From assembly GCF_011007365.1 (NCBI RefSeq), contig NZ_WFKM01000001.1, positions 1 through 64,000 of the forward strand: a DNA stretch of 64,000 nt, read 5' to 3'. Below are positions 42,328 through 52,710 of this stretch, in pieces (the first letter of the stretch is position 1; each line of letters opens with the position of its first letter). The notes beneath the pieces are model-generated. The model made no database searches. It saw only the letters and a list, made by a program, of their open reading frames with translations, and was not told the origin of the DNA. The translations under genes and the position numbers were made by a program. This DNA comes from Sphingobacterium sp. xlx-96. GTDB lineage: Bacteria > Bacteroidota > Bacteroidia > Sphingobacteriales > Sphingobacteriaceae.

Positions 42328-43473
42328 ATGGCTTATAAATTCGCCACTCGAGCTATCCATGCAGGGCAGGAGTCTGATCCAACGACTGGTGCTGTAATGA
42401 CTCCTATATATCAAACTTCAACCTATCAACAGGCCTCACCGGGGGATCATAAAGGGTATGAATATTCTAGAGGTACAAATCCAACGCGTAAGGCTTTAGA
42501 GGAGTGTTTGGCTTCTTTAGAAAATGGGAGATATGGTCTGGCATTTTCAAGCGGTATGGCTGCTACGGATTGTGTGCTTCGACTGTTAAAGCCGGGAGAT
42601 GAGGTTTTGACAGGAGATGATCTTTATGGAGGATCGTATCGTATATTTACAAAAGTGTATGCAGAATATGGGATTAAGTTTGTCTTTGTAGATACGGCTG
42701 ATATCCATGCTGTTGAACAAGCGATTTCGGAACGGACCAAACTGATTTGGATCGAAACTCCAACAAATCCTACCTTAATGATCGCTGATCTGGAAGCTAT
42801 AGGGCGGGTTGCAAAGGCCGCATCGATATGGTATGTTGTTGATAATACCTTTGCTTCTCCGTATTTACAAAATCCTTTGGATATGGGTGCGGATATTGTG
42901 ATGCATTCTGCTACTAAGTATATTAATGGTCATTCTGATTTGGTGCTGGGTGCATTGGTGGTAAATGATGAAACTTTGTATAAAAAGCTCCGTTTCTTTT
43001 ATAATACGTGTGGAGCTACGCCTGGTCCACAGGATTGCTTTTTAGCTCTTAGAGGGATTAAGACTTTACATTTACGGATGCAGGCACACTGTGATAATGC
43101 CAGAGATGTTGCTTTTTTTTTGAAGGGACATCCTAAAATAGAACGTATTTATTGGCCGGGCTTTGAAGATCATCCCGGGCATGTTATAGCCAAAAAGCAG
43201 ATGCGGGATTTTGGAGGAGTGGTTTCGATCGTGTTAAAAGATGCGGACCTGAAAGAGACTTATCGCATTACGTCCCGTTTTAAGCTCTTTAAGTTAGCGG
43301 AGTCTTTGGGAGGCGTAGAGTCTTTAGTAAACCATTCGGTTTCGATGTCGCATGGCTCTGTACCCAAAGAGATAAGGGAGCGGGTAGGAGTAGTAGATAA
43401 TCTGCTTCGTCTTTCCGTTGGAATTGAGGCTATCGAAGACTTGATTGCAGATTTGGAACAAGCATTGGCTTAA
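42328..43473 (+). CDS. Cystathionine gamma-synthase / gamma-lyase family PLP enzyme
   Basis: 381 residues. PLP fold type I of Cys/Met metabolism: RAIHAGQESDPTTGAVMTPIYQTSTYQQ, the SSGMAATD substrate loop, WIETPTNPTL, DNTFASPYLQNPL and the PLP-lysine SATKYINGHSDLVLGAL; tail ends SVGIEAIEDLIADLEQAL. Either transsulfuration direction is possible. No met-pathway neighbours are seen, so metB versus cystathionine lyase is left open. Confidence 0.9.
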   Translation: MAYKFATRAIHAGQESDPTTGAVMTPIYQTSTYQQASPGDHKGYEYSRGTNPTRKALEECLASLENGRYGLAFSSGMAATDCVLRLLKPGDEVLTGDDLYGGSYRIFTKVYAEYGIKFVFVDTADIHAVEQAISERTKLIWIETPTNPTLMIADLEAIGRVAKAASIWYVVDNTFASPYLQNPLDMGADIVMHSATKYINGHSDLVLGALVVNDETLYKKLRFFYNTCGATPGPQDCFLALRGIKTLHLRMQAHCDNARDVAFFLKGHPKIERIYWPGFEDHPGHVIAKKQMRDFGGVVSIVLKDADLKETYRITSRFKLFKLAESLGGVESLVNHSVSMSHGSVPKEIRERVGVVDNLLRLSVGIEAIEDLIADLEQALA

Positions 43474-43478
43474 TAAAT

Positions 43479-44255
43479 ATGAGTGGATTTAACCTTAAGG
43501 AGTTTCTTGATGGAAAGGTGGATGAGTATAACCAACCGCAGTTTGTTGATAATGACCCGATTTTAATTCCTCATCTTTTTCAGAACAAGGAGGATATAGA
43601 GGTCATGGGCTTCTTTGCGGCGATATTTGCCTGGGGGCAACGTAAAACTATTATCAATAAATGTAAGGAACTGATCGATAGGATGGATGGTGCTCCCTAT
43701 GATTTTATTCGAAATCACAAGGATGCAGATTTGAAATGTCTTCTCAACTTTAAACATCGCACGTTTAACGATACCGATTTATTGTATTTTGTTTCGTTTT
43801 TTAAGTTTCATTATCATACGAATGATTCTCTAGAGGATGCTTTTTTAATCGGGCAGAATGACGAGGTTTCTTTTTCGATTGAAATAGCGTTAAATCGTTT
43901 TAAGACTTATTTTTTTTCATTGGCAGATTTCCCTTTACGTACCAAGAAGCATATAAGCTCTCCTTTTCAAAAGTCAACTTGTAAGCGATTGAATATGTTT
44001 CTTCGATGGATGGTACGTAAGGATGATAAAGGTGTAGACTTTGGAATATGGAGCCGGATTACTCCAGGCCAATTGATCTGTCCATGTGATGTTCATGTGG
44101 AACGGGTAGCACGAAAACTAGGATTGATTACTTTGGATAAAATTAACTGGAAGGCGGCGTTGGAACTCACTGAAAATCTGCGGACATTGGATGCTGATGA
44201 TCCGGTAAAATACGATTTCGCTTTATTTGGACTAGGGGTAGAACGGGAAATGTAA
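43479..44255 (+). CDS. TIGR02757-family protein (DUF2400)
   Basis: 258 residues with the family landmarks DPILIPHLFQNKEDIEVMGFFAAIFAWGQRKTIINKCKELIDRMDGAPYDFI, KRLNMFLRWMVRKDDKGVDFGIW, CPCDVHVERVARKLGLI and the terminal DPVKYDFALFGLGV. Helix-hairpin-helix-like C-terminus suggests DNA contact, as in base-excision glycosylases, but function is unassigned. Starts 5 bp after the previous gene. Confidence 0.85.
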   Translation: MSGFNLKEFLDGKVDEYNQPQFVDNDPILIPHLFQNKEDIEVMGFFAAIFAWGQRKTIINKCKELIDRMDGAPYDFIRNHKDADLKCLLNFKHRTFNDTDLLYFVSFFKFHYHTNDSLEDAFLIGQNDEVSFSIEIALNRFKTYFFSLADFPLRTKKHISSPFQKSTCKRLNMFLRWMVRKDDKGVDFGIWSRITPGQLICPCDVHVERVARKLGLITLDKINWKAALELTENLRTLDADDPVKYDFALFGLGVEREM

Positions 44256-44276
44256 AAATGACTCTATGAAAATTGA

Positions 44277-44708
44277 TTATAATAGCTTAAACATCTCCCG
44301 GTGTAGACCTATTTCTGGTATTTCGAATTCGTCGGACATAAATTCAAACCCTAAGCTCTCGTAAAAAGGAAATGCTATCGCTCTCGCATTAAACCATAGG
44401 TAATCAATATGCAGTTGGTCTTTTAAGTGCTCCATCGCGGCAAGCAGTAGTTGAGCGGAATAGCCTTTGCGTCTTGAATTAGGTGCGGTGGCCATTCCGC
44501 GCAAACGATAGGCCGATTTTGGTAGTTTGCCGTGATTTTCCTGCATACAGGTAAGTATCGATACTAATTGGTTGTCCTCAAAATACCCCATGTGAAATGT
44601 GCTGGGATATAAATCATGATCGAATATACATTTGGATTCTGCTAATCCGTTCCGCAATACTTGAGAACGAAGGGGAAGAGTTTGTTCGGCAGTGATAAAA
44701 CGTATCAT
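44277..44708 (-). CDS. GNAT-family N-acetyltransferase
   Basis: 143 residues. Compact GNAT fold with LRGMATAPNSRRKGYSAQLLLAAMEHL (acetyl-CoA loop Q/RxxGxG/A variant) and the C-terminal YESLGFEFMSDEFEIPEIG. Target unknown. Its start overlaps the stop of the GAPDH gene by 4 bp (ATGA type), so it is translated from the same message. Confidence 0.82.
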   Translation of the reverse strand: MIRFITAEQTLPLRSQVLRNGLAESKCIFDHDLYPSTFHMGYFEDNQLVSILTCMQENHGKLPKSAYRLRGMATAPNSRRKGYSAQLLLAAMEHLKDQLHIDYLWFNARAIAFPFYESLGFEFMSDEFEIPEIGLHREMFKLL

Positions 44709-45703
44709 GATTTGCTGATTTTTTCCAAAATATCTACTAATCTATTGGAATAGCCAAATTCATTATCATACCATCCCACCACTTTTACAAGGCCTCCGAC
44801 GATCGATGTTAGTTGAGCATCAAACACGCAAGAGTAAGGGTTATTGATGATATCTACCGACACAATAGGATCTTCGGTGTAGTAAAGCACTTGCTTGAGT
44901 TTTCCGTTAGCGGCTTCTTTGAATTTTTGGTTAATTTCAACAACACTTGTTTTTTTTCGGAGCGTACAGGTGAAGTCTGTTAGTGAACCGTTAAGCACGG
45001 GGACACGTATACCGGCACCACCTAGTTTTCCTTCTAGATGTGTGAACACATTGGTTATTGCTTTTGCCGCACCTGTACTCGTTGGTATGATCGATGAGGA
45101 GGCTGCCCGTGCTCTGCGCAGGTCTCTATGTGGAGCATCATGAAGATTTTGATCTCCGGTCATCGAGTGTACCGTGGTGATATAACCATCTTCTATTCCC
45201 CAGTTTTCATCTAGAATTTTTACCAAGGGTGCTACGTTGTTTGTTGTACAGGATGCATTGGAAAAAATGGGGGTACCCCAATCAAAATCACCGTCATTAA
45301 TGCCGAGCACCACTGTTGGCACTTCTTTGTCTGAAGAAGGAGCTGAGATCAGTACCTGCTTGGCACCCGCTTGAAGGTGAAGTGCGGCATGTTCTTGAGA
45401 AGTGAAAAAACCAGTGGATTCTATCACAAGATCTATCCTTAGGGATGACCATGGGAGATCTGCTGGATTTTTCTCATTCAGAATTAATATTTTTCTACCG
45501 TTTACTTGGATAAAGTTTTCGCCATGGGAAACTTCTCCTGGAAATGGACCATGTACAGAATCATATTTTAATAAATGTGCTAAGGTCAATGGACTAGTGA
45601 GGTCATTAATCGCTACAATGTCGATGTTTGGAAGCTGACGAACCAAGAGGTTGCGTAAGGTATGTCTACCTATACGACCGAATCCATTTATTGCTATGTT
45701 CAT
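44705..45703 (-). CDS. gap: Glyceraldehyde-3-phosphate dehydrogenase
   Basis: 332 residues. NAD site INGFGRIGRHTLRNL; catalytic Cys in SNASCTTNNVAPLVKIL (about 150); substrate sites TVHSMTGDQNLHD and RARAASSSIIPTSTGAAKAI; tail GWYDNEFGYSNRLVDIL. Works in glycolysis and gluconeogenesis. Length is standard. Followed by an overlapping GNAT gene. Confidence 0.96.
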   Translation of the reverse strand: MNIAINGFGRIGRHTLRNLLVRQLPNIDIVAINDLTSPLTLAHLLKYDSVHGPFPGEVSHGENFIQVNGRKILILNEKNPADLPWSSLRIDLVIESTGFFTSQEHAALHLQAGAKQVLISAPSSDKEVPTVVLGINDGDFDWGTPIFSNASCTTNNVAPLVKILDENWGIEDGYITTVHSMTGDQNLHDAPHRDLRRARAASSSIIPTSTGAAKAITNVFTHLEGKLGGAGIRVPVLNGSLTDFTCTLRKKTSVVEINQKFKEAANGKLKQVLYYTEDPIVSVDIINNPYSCVFDAQLTSIVGGLVKVVGWYDNEFGYSNRLVDILEKISKS

Positions 45704-45729
45704 GTTTATTATTTCTGAATTCTAATTTC

Positions 45730-46365
45730 CTACTTGATGTAAGCCGCTATTATTTCATTGATATTCTTGTCACCATCCCAATGTGTCTGAAGCTTGTTGT
45801 CGGTTGTATATACATAGTTTGCCGGGAATTGTTTTGGAACATGGAATTTCTGAATGAACTCTTGGTTTTTGTCATAAAGTACTTCAATGTTAGGCTTACC
45901 TACAAGTTCTTTGGCGAAGGTTTCTAAAAATGAAGCCATTAATGCAGGATCATTCATGGAAACAAAATAGATGTTTACATTTTTGATACTGTTATAGTTT
46001 TTACCTAGTGCCGCAGCTTCTGTCCTACAATGTGAGCAGCCTGGGTCAAAAAGTATGAACACCGTCTTTTTTCCTTTTGGAATATCCGTATTTGTAAATG
46101 AAATACCCGATTTTACTTTGTAAAATGTAAATACAGGTATCTGAGCTATAGGCTCGCCTTGTGCTAAGTTTGCAATTGCAGGAGGCTGTTCTTGCTTTGT
46201 CGCTGTTTCTTCATGTGTTCCATGATTGTGACCACTATGATCATGACCTTCATGCCCCTTGGATTCTACTTGTTTTTGCTCGGAATTGCTGGTTGTATTG
46301 GAACAGCTCGACAGGCCTAGCGATATGCATAACATCAGATACCCTGGTATAATCATTTTCTTCAT
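45730..46365 (-). CDS. Thioredoxin-fold lipoprotein with His-rich linker
   Basis: 211 residues. Lipobox LGLSSC. Next is a His/Gly/Asp stretch (GHEGHDHSGHNHGTHEE, about 38-54), suited to metal binding, then a TlpA/AhpC-like thioredoxin domain with LFDPGCSHCRTEAAALGK (CxxC near 108) and cis-Pro-like KQFPANYVY. It may reduce periplasmic disulfides or handle copper. A -7-like element (taagtttg on the minus strand) lies near 46390. Confidence 0.75.
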   Translation of the reverse strand: MKKMIIPGYLMLCISLGLSSCSNTTSNSEQKQVESKGHEGHDHSGHNHGTHEETATKQEQPPAIANLAQGEPIAQIPVFTFYKVKSGISFTNTDIPKGKKTVFILFDPGCSHCRTEAAALGKNYNSIKNVNIYFVSMNDPALMASFLETFAKELVGKPNIEVLYDKNQEFIQKFHVPKQFPANYVYTTDNKLQTHWDGDKNINEIIAAYIK

Positions 46366-46481
46366 ACGTTTGTGTTTAATAGCTACAAACTTAGATAAAA
46401 TGCTTTTAATTCATGCATGTCTAGCTCAAAAAGTAAACGAATCTGACGTTTGGATGTTTAAACGAAAAGATGAGCAAAAGA

Positions 46482-46510
46482 AAAGGCTATCCGTATATTG
46501 GATAGCCTTT
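46482..46510 (-). terminator. Terminator after secDF
   Basis: aaaggctatcc pairs with ggatagccttt around gtatatt, with T-rich sequence on the minus strand, 24 bp past the secDF stop. Confidence 0.75.
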
Positions 46511-46533
46511 CGTTATAAGCTTGTATTGTTACC

Positions 46534-49530
46534 TTACGGTGTCACTACTTTTACTTTTTCTTCTGCAGGTTGAGCTATGCTTTTACCTTTTCCTAAGTCA
46601 TAAACTGTAGGAGCAGCTAATATAATTGATGAATATGTTCCAACGATTATACCGATCAAGATAGCAAATGAAAAACCTCTGATAACTTCACCACCGAATA
46701 CGAATAAGACAGCTAATACGAATATGATGGTCAAGGATGTAATAATCGTACGACTCAATGTCGTGTTGATCGCGTGGTTTATCACATCTCCAAAATATCT
46801 ATTCATTCCTTTCGACTTGTTTACATCTTCCCTGATTCGGTCAAAAACAACTACCGTGTCATTTACGGAGTAACCGAGTACTGTTAGGAAAGCTGCCACA
46901 AAATGTTGATCAATATCAAGGGAGAACGGAACGATACCATCTAAAATTGAGAATAACCCTAATAAAATGATACCATCGTGAATCGTAGCCACGGCGGCCC
47001 CGACAGAGTATTGCCATTTGTGAAAACGGAGTAATATATATCCAGCGATGATCAAAATACAAAGTAAGCTTGACCATACTGCTCTATCCTTAATATCAGA
47101 GGCGATCGACGGACCTACTTTTTGAGATGAAAGAATTTCGTATTTATTGCCTTGTTCTTTAGACAATCCTTCATTCAATTTGGCTAATACTTCTGCATCT
47201 GCTTCGTCAGAAGTCTCCGTAACATGGTATGTTGTCGTTACTCGGACTTGATTTTCGCTACCAAATGTTTTTACTTCTGTCGTCGATTGGAATGCCTCAT
47301 CGAGGTTTTGACGTACTTTCTCCAGGTTCACGGCATTGTCATAGCGAACAGTAAAGGTACGACCACCTTGGAAATCAACGCCTAATGTAAAGCCTTTTGT
47401 AAAGATAAAACCAAGAGAAATAGCTACAGCTATTAATGAGACTGTGTAAAATATTTTACGCTTTTTGATAAATTGGTAATTCGCATTCTGAAGCGTTTTC
47501 TCCGACCAAGGGAATGAAACTGATATTTTCATATCTCTATCTAGCATAAATTCGAAGATCAAACGCGAAATAAAGATAGAAGTAAATAATGAGGTAATAA
47601 TACCGATCATTAATGTCGTTGCAAAACCTAAGATTGGACCTGAACCGAAGAAGAATAGAACCAGACCTACTAGGAACGTTGTAATCTGTGAATCTAAGAT
47701 AGAAGGTAAAGCGTGTTTATAACCATCGGTTATAGCTTGACGAATATTTTTTCCGAGGCGCAACTCTTCACGTATACGCTCATAAATAAGTACGTTAGCA
47801 TCTACGGCTGTACCCATTGTTAATACGATACCGGCAATACCAGGTAAAGTTAATACTGCGTTTAATGATGCTAAGATTCCTAAAAGGAAAAATACGTTGA
47901 ATAACACGGCAATGTTGGCTGCCCAGCCCGCTTTGTTATAGTATACTACCATGAATATCATCACGATGACAATACCGATTACAGCGGAGTTAACTCCTGA
48001 GTCGATTGCCGCCTGTCCTAGAGAAGGACCTACGATCGCTTCTTCTACAATCTTGGCCGTTGTTGGAAGGCGGCCGGCTTTTAATACGTTTGCTAAATCT
48101 TTGGTATCTTCAATAGTAAAATTCCCTGATATAGATGAACTTCCTCCTGGGATTTCATTTTGTACTGTAGGAGCAGAATAAACAACACCATCCAATACGA
48201 TGGCAATAGATGCCTTTGTTTGTGCAGCTTTAGCCGTAATTCTTCTCCACTCTTTAGCACCGTAGGAATTCATTTGCATGGATACCTCAGGAGCATTTGT
48301 TTGTGGATTGAATGCATCTCTGGCATCTGTGATGACTTCTCCTGTTAATACTGAACCATGTTCTCCTGGAGCTGGTTTGATAGCATATAGGGATAAGAGA
48401 CTAGGTGTACGTTGCTCTGGTTTTACAGCCCACATCAATTTAAGGTTTGAAGGGATCTGTGATTTTATTTCTGGTCTTGCTAAGTACGCATTTACTTTAG
48501 CTGTATCTTTTAGATTGGCTATACCTACCTGAGCGCCGGGAGCTAATTGTTGTTGTCCGTTTTCAGCTTGATAAATAGAAGGTATCAATATACTGAAAAG
48601 TGGGTTTTCAGAAGAAAGATTAGCAGTAGCAGCGCTAGAGTCTTGATTGCCAGCTTTGTTTGCGCCAAGATTTGCCAAAAGGGTTTCTTCCGATTTTGTA
48701 CTATCTGCTGCTGAAGTATCTTTTACGGACACCGTTTTAATCGGCTCAGTAGATTTTAGTGAACTAGCCAATGAACGGTTGATGTTCTCTAGTAGCGGAT
48801 AAACCTGCATATTGTCGTGCGTTTCATAAAACTCCAATTTTGCAGATCCTTGTAATAGTTTACGGACACGACTTTCATCGTTTACACCCGGTAGTTCGAT
48901 TAAGATACGGTTGGTACCTTGTTGAATTTGGATGTTTGGCGATGCCACACCGAATTTATCAATACGTGTACGTAACACTTTAAAGGAATTCTGTATAGCG
49001 TTGTCTGCTTCTTTTTGAAGGAAGCTTTTTACATCAGAATCTGAGCTTGTAGCTTTTATAAATGTAGCATTATCTTTCGTAGCAAAAAAAGAAGCTAAAC
49101 TTGCGGATGCGCCACTAGTTTTGTAATCTTCGATAAAGTGGTCAACAATCGACTTGTTTGATGACTTGCTTTTTTGAATAGCGGAGTTTAAAGCAGCGTT
49201 AAACTTTTCATCTTTTGGATTGTTGGCTAGGTTCTTTATCAACTCATCTAAGGAAATCTCCATAGTGACGTTCATCCCTCCTTTAAGATCGAGTCCTAAA
49301 GCGAGTTCATAAGATTTACATTCTCTGTACGTGTATTTGGCAAAACCTAAGTTATAAACCGTTTCGCCCGCAATGGAATCGAGGTATGCTTTTTCCTTTG
49401 CGATATCGCCTCCTGCATATGCCTCAGCTTCACGTTCCACTTTTCTAGTTACAAAAGTGAATGATAAAGAATAGAGACAAGCCAATGCCACTATTATTAC
49501 CAAAAATTTAATCAGCCCTTTACTCTGCAT
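46534..49530 (-). CDS. secDF: Protein translocase SecDF fusion
   Basis: 998 residues, SecD (1-630) joined to SecF (about 650-998). Inner-membrane motor that pulls secreted proteins using the proton gradient. SecD signatures are ALGLDLKGGMNVTMEI and ASPNIQIQQGTNRILIELPGV; TM block FTIEDTKDLANVLKAGRLP and TMGTAVDANVLIYERIREELR. SecF signatures are GVDFQGGRTFTVRYD and GYSVNDTVVVFDRIREDVN. The periplasmic P1 region carries an extra Ser/Ala-rich insert (about 225-330). The fused form is normal in Bacteroidota. Confidence 0.96.
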   Translation of the reverse strand: MQSKGLIKFLVIIVALACLYSLSFTFVTRKVEREAEAYAGGDIAKEKAYLDSIAGETVYNLGFAKYTYRECKSYELALGLDLKGGMNVTMEISLDELIKNLANNPKDEKFNAALNSAIQKSKSSNKSIVDHFIEDYKTSGASASLASFFATKDNATFIKATSSDSDVKSFLQKEADNAIQNSFKVLRTRIDKFGVASPNIQIQQGTNRILIELPGVNDESRVRKLLQGSAKLEFYETHDNMQVYPLLENINRSLASSLKSTEPIKTVSVKDTSAADSTKSEETLLANLGANKAGNQDSSAATANLSSENPLFSILIPSIYQAENGQQQLAPGAQVGIANLKDTAKVNAYLARPEIKSQIPSNLKLMWAVKPEQRTPSLLSLYAIKPAPGEHGSVLTGEVITDARDAFNPQTNAPEVSMQMNSYGAKEWRRITAKAAQTKASIAIVLDGVVYSAPTVQNEIPGGSSSISGNFTIEDTKDLANVLKAGRLPTTAKIVEEAIVGPSLGQAAIDSGVNSAVIGIVIVMIFMVVYYNKAGWAANIAVLFNVFFLLGILASLNAVLTLPGIAGIVLTMGTAVDANVLIYERIREELRLGKNIRQAITDGYKHALPSILDSQITTFLVGLVLFFFGSGPILGFATTLMIGIITSLFTSIFISRLIFEFMLDRDMKISVSFPWSEKTLQNANYQFIKKRKIFYTVSLIAVAISLGFIFTKGFTLGVDFQGGRTFTVRYDNAVNLEKVRQNLDEAFQSTTEVKTFGSENQVRVTTTYHVTETSDEADAEVLAKLNEGLSKEQGNKYEILSSQKVGPSIASDIKDRAVWSSLLCILIIAGYILLRFHKWQYSVGAAVATIHDGIILLGLFSILDGIVPFSLDIDQHFVAAFLTVLGYSVNDTVVVFDRIREDVNKSKGMNRYFGDVINHAINTTLSRTIITSLTIIFVLAVLFVFGGEVIRGFSFAILIGIIVGTYSSIILAAPTVYDLGKGKSIAQPAEEKVKVVTP

Positions 49531-49898
49531 TTTCTGTATTCGTCTATTAGTTTGATATAGTTTATGTTTTTTAATTGCTTTAAATCTCGTGAAAATATAC
49601 TAAAGTATGTTAATCTTTGGGCTAAAAAAGGACTTATAGGTCACTTTTATTGGCTTGGATCATACCCAATACTCTAATAAAAAATATTTTACCAAGAATC
49701 GCAAAGGTATAAAAATTTTGTATAATGAAAACAAAATAAATAGATAACTATTGAAAAGTTTTTGTTATGGAAATGTGAAGAAAAACTCTTAAAAATTATA
49801 CAGGTTGAAATATTAAGGGTGAATGGAGAGACCCTGATTCACCCTTAATCGATTTTATGGTAAGCCCCAGTTTTTTTATATGAGTCGGAGACTTTGAA
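49531..49898. promoter_or_regulatory. secDF upstream region with -7 element and a hairpin
   Basis: Minus-strand tacctttg (49702-49709) matches TAnnTTTG and would drive secDF with a long leader of about 170 bp; no good -33 box is visible. A perfect hairpin ttaagggtgaat / attcacccttaa at 49813-49848 lies after the barrel gene and probably ends its transcript. The rest is AT-rich without ORFs. Confidence 0.45.
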
Positions 49899-50399
49899 TT
49901 ATTTCAATGTGAATTTAAATCCAAGTGTGAACCTGGATGGCTCGAAACTTGAGTTATGCGTCAAATTCCACCAAGGCTTCCAGTCGAAATGAAAAGCTAA
50001 TGGTGCAGAAGGGATTTTGAACTCAAGTCCTATAGCAGGTCGGATGGCCACATGCGTGTGATTGTCACGATGGTCGTCATCAAACCAGATGTTATCATTG
50101 TCCAAAAAAGCAATTTGCGGACCTATGCCCACGTACCAGCTTAATCCTCTGGCACCACGTATGGCTTGATTGTATGAATAGTCGACACCTATCAAAGTTA
50201 AATTATCTCCGAATAATACTTGTGCGTTACCCGCATTTTGACTGTCGAAAAAATGCTTAATCTGAGGTCCTCCTAAAGAGGGGCCATCACCAACATCTAT
50301 ACCAACCCCTAGGGAAGTTCTATAGGACTGTGCTTGAACTGCGCTTGACGTACCAATCAATAACGCCGCAGTGGCTACAGGTAATATAAATTTTTTCAT
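49899..50399 (-). CDS. Small outer-membrane beta-barrel protein
   Basis: 166 residues; signal peptide ends AVQAQ. The mature 140 residues are short beta strands (YRTSLGVGIDVGDG, FGDNLTLIGVDYSYNQ, LSWYVGIGPQIAFLD, FKIPSAPLAFHFDWKPWWNL) ending RFTLGFKFTLK, the aromatic last strand recognised by BamA. Resembles eight-stranded barrels; role unknown. Confidence 0.75.
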   Translation of the reverse strand: MKKFILPVATAALLIGTSSAVQAQSYRTSLGVGIDVGDGPSLGGPQIKHFFDSQNAGNAQVLFGDNLTLIGVDYSYNQAIRGARGLSWYVGIGPQIAFLDNDNIWFDDDHRDNHTHVAIRPAIGLEFKIPSAPLAFHFDWKPWWNLTHNSSFEPSRFTLGFKFTLK

Positions 50400-50548
50400 G
50401 TGGAAACGAAATTTATAATGAATGTTATTGTAAATCTATTTTTGATGCCCTTTGCAAAGAGCTTGCCAAAATGAGTTTCTACATCTTTTTTTTGATAAAA
50501 AATAATTTATAATGCGAAGGTCATTAAATAGGGTGAGGTAAATTTTAT

Positions 50549-50579
50549 TTTGCATATTTAGTTAAAATTTGTAATTTTG
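50549..50579 (+). promoter_or_regulatory. Full consensus promoter of guaB
   Basis: tttg (50549-50552), 19 bases, then taattttg (50572-50579) fits the Bacteroidota pattern TTTG-N19-TAnnTTTG exactly, 33 bp before the guaB ATG. Confidence 0.7.
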
Positions 50580-50591
50580 CCTGGCAAATAG

Positions 50592-52088
<1,497 letters not shown>

Positions 52089-52102
52089 ATATTATACTCA
52101 GA

Positions 52103-52139
52103 AGCAAAAGGAGCGCCCAAGTAGAGCGCTCCTTTTGCT
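52103..52139 (+). terminator. Terminator after guaB
   Basis: agcaaaaggagcgc pairs with gcgctccttttgct, followed by tttct. Confidence 0.8.
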
Positions 52140-52207
52140 TTTCTGCTTTTTAAAATGTAAATTGGGTTTGATTATCAGCTTTATGTATTATTTAAAAAAT
52201 AAGTGTT

Positions 52208-52330
52208 ATGGGAAAAGGAGATAAAAAAACGAAACGAGGTAAGATTATAATGGGGTCTTATGGCAACCGTAGACCGGGTGCTAAAAAGCCTTCCACGAAA
52301 AGTCAACCTGCCACAGAAGATCATAATTAA
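52208..52330 (+). CDS. Small ribosomal subunit protein bTHX
   Basis: 40 residues, very basic: MGKGDKKTKRGKIIMGSYGN then RRPGAKK and a short polar tail. The start matches the bTHX family (small-subunit protein near the 16S head, known from Thermus and Bacteroidota). Short enough to be missed by length cut-offs. It has its own terminator at 52330-52353. Confidence 0.88.
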   Translation: MGKGDKKTKRGKIIMGSYGNRRPGAKKPSTKSQPATEDHN

Positions 52331-52353
52331 GCAACCAAAAGGTTGCTTTTTTT
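52330..52353 (+). terminator. Terminator after the bTHX gene
   Basis: agcaacc pairs with ggttgct around aaaa, followed by a 7-T run. The stem begins at the last base of the stop codon. Confidence 0.8.
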
Positions 52354-52453
52354 GTGTTCAACTGTCACTTAGTCAAAAAAATAGGTTTTATTTTGTTGTT
52401 TTTTTATAAAAATACCTTTTTTGGTGTGATATTGTTAAATTTAATGTTGATTT

Positions 52454-52486
52454 TTTGTGTTTTTAAGTATTTGTTTGTTACATTTG
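52454..52486 (+). promoter_or_regulatory. Candidate ppc promoter
   Basis: tttg (52454-52457) and tacattg-type box tacatttg (52479-52486) with a 21-base gap, two longer than ideal. The 52354-52591 gap is otherwise T-rich and gene-free; the leader to ppc then includes the REP-like copy. Confidence 0.4.
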
Positions 52487-52591
52487 GGCTTGAAGTTACG
52501 GGGAAAAATGAATGTGCGTCCTGATAGACCTGGATGAGATAATGGCAGAAAGAAGGTAAACGAGCTAACGAGCTCATCCAATAATTATTTC

Positions 52592-52684
52592 CATATGAAA
52601 TATCCATGTGGCTGAACTGCGCAAACACCAGTGAAAATAACCGCGCTTGTGAACACATCTAACATAACCAGGGTATTCTATATG
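52592..52684. repeat. REP/MITE-like element, copy 3 (diverged)
   Basis: catatgaaatatccatgtgg ... gggtattctatatg, with internal ctgcgcaaacac and accgcg shared with the copies at 735 and 921. About 93 bp, in the ppc leader, so the ppc mRNA probably carries it as a stem. Confidence 0.6.
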
Positions 52685-52710
52685 TCCATAAAAAGACAAA
52701 TTATTTACAT

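Noticed and set aside
52404..52658. 84-residue minus-strand frame upstream of ppc
   Set aside because: Lies in T-rich DNA and the REP-like repeat; no recognisable features.
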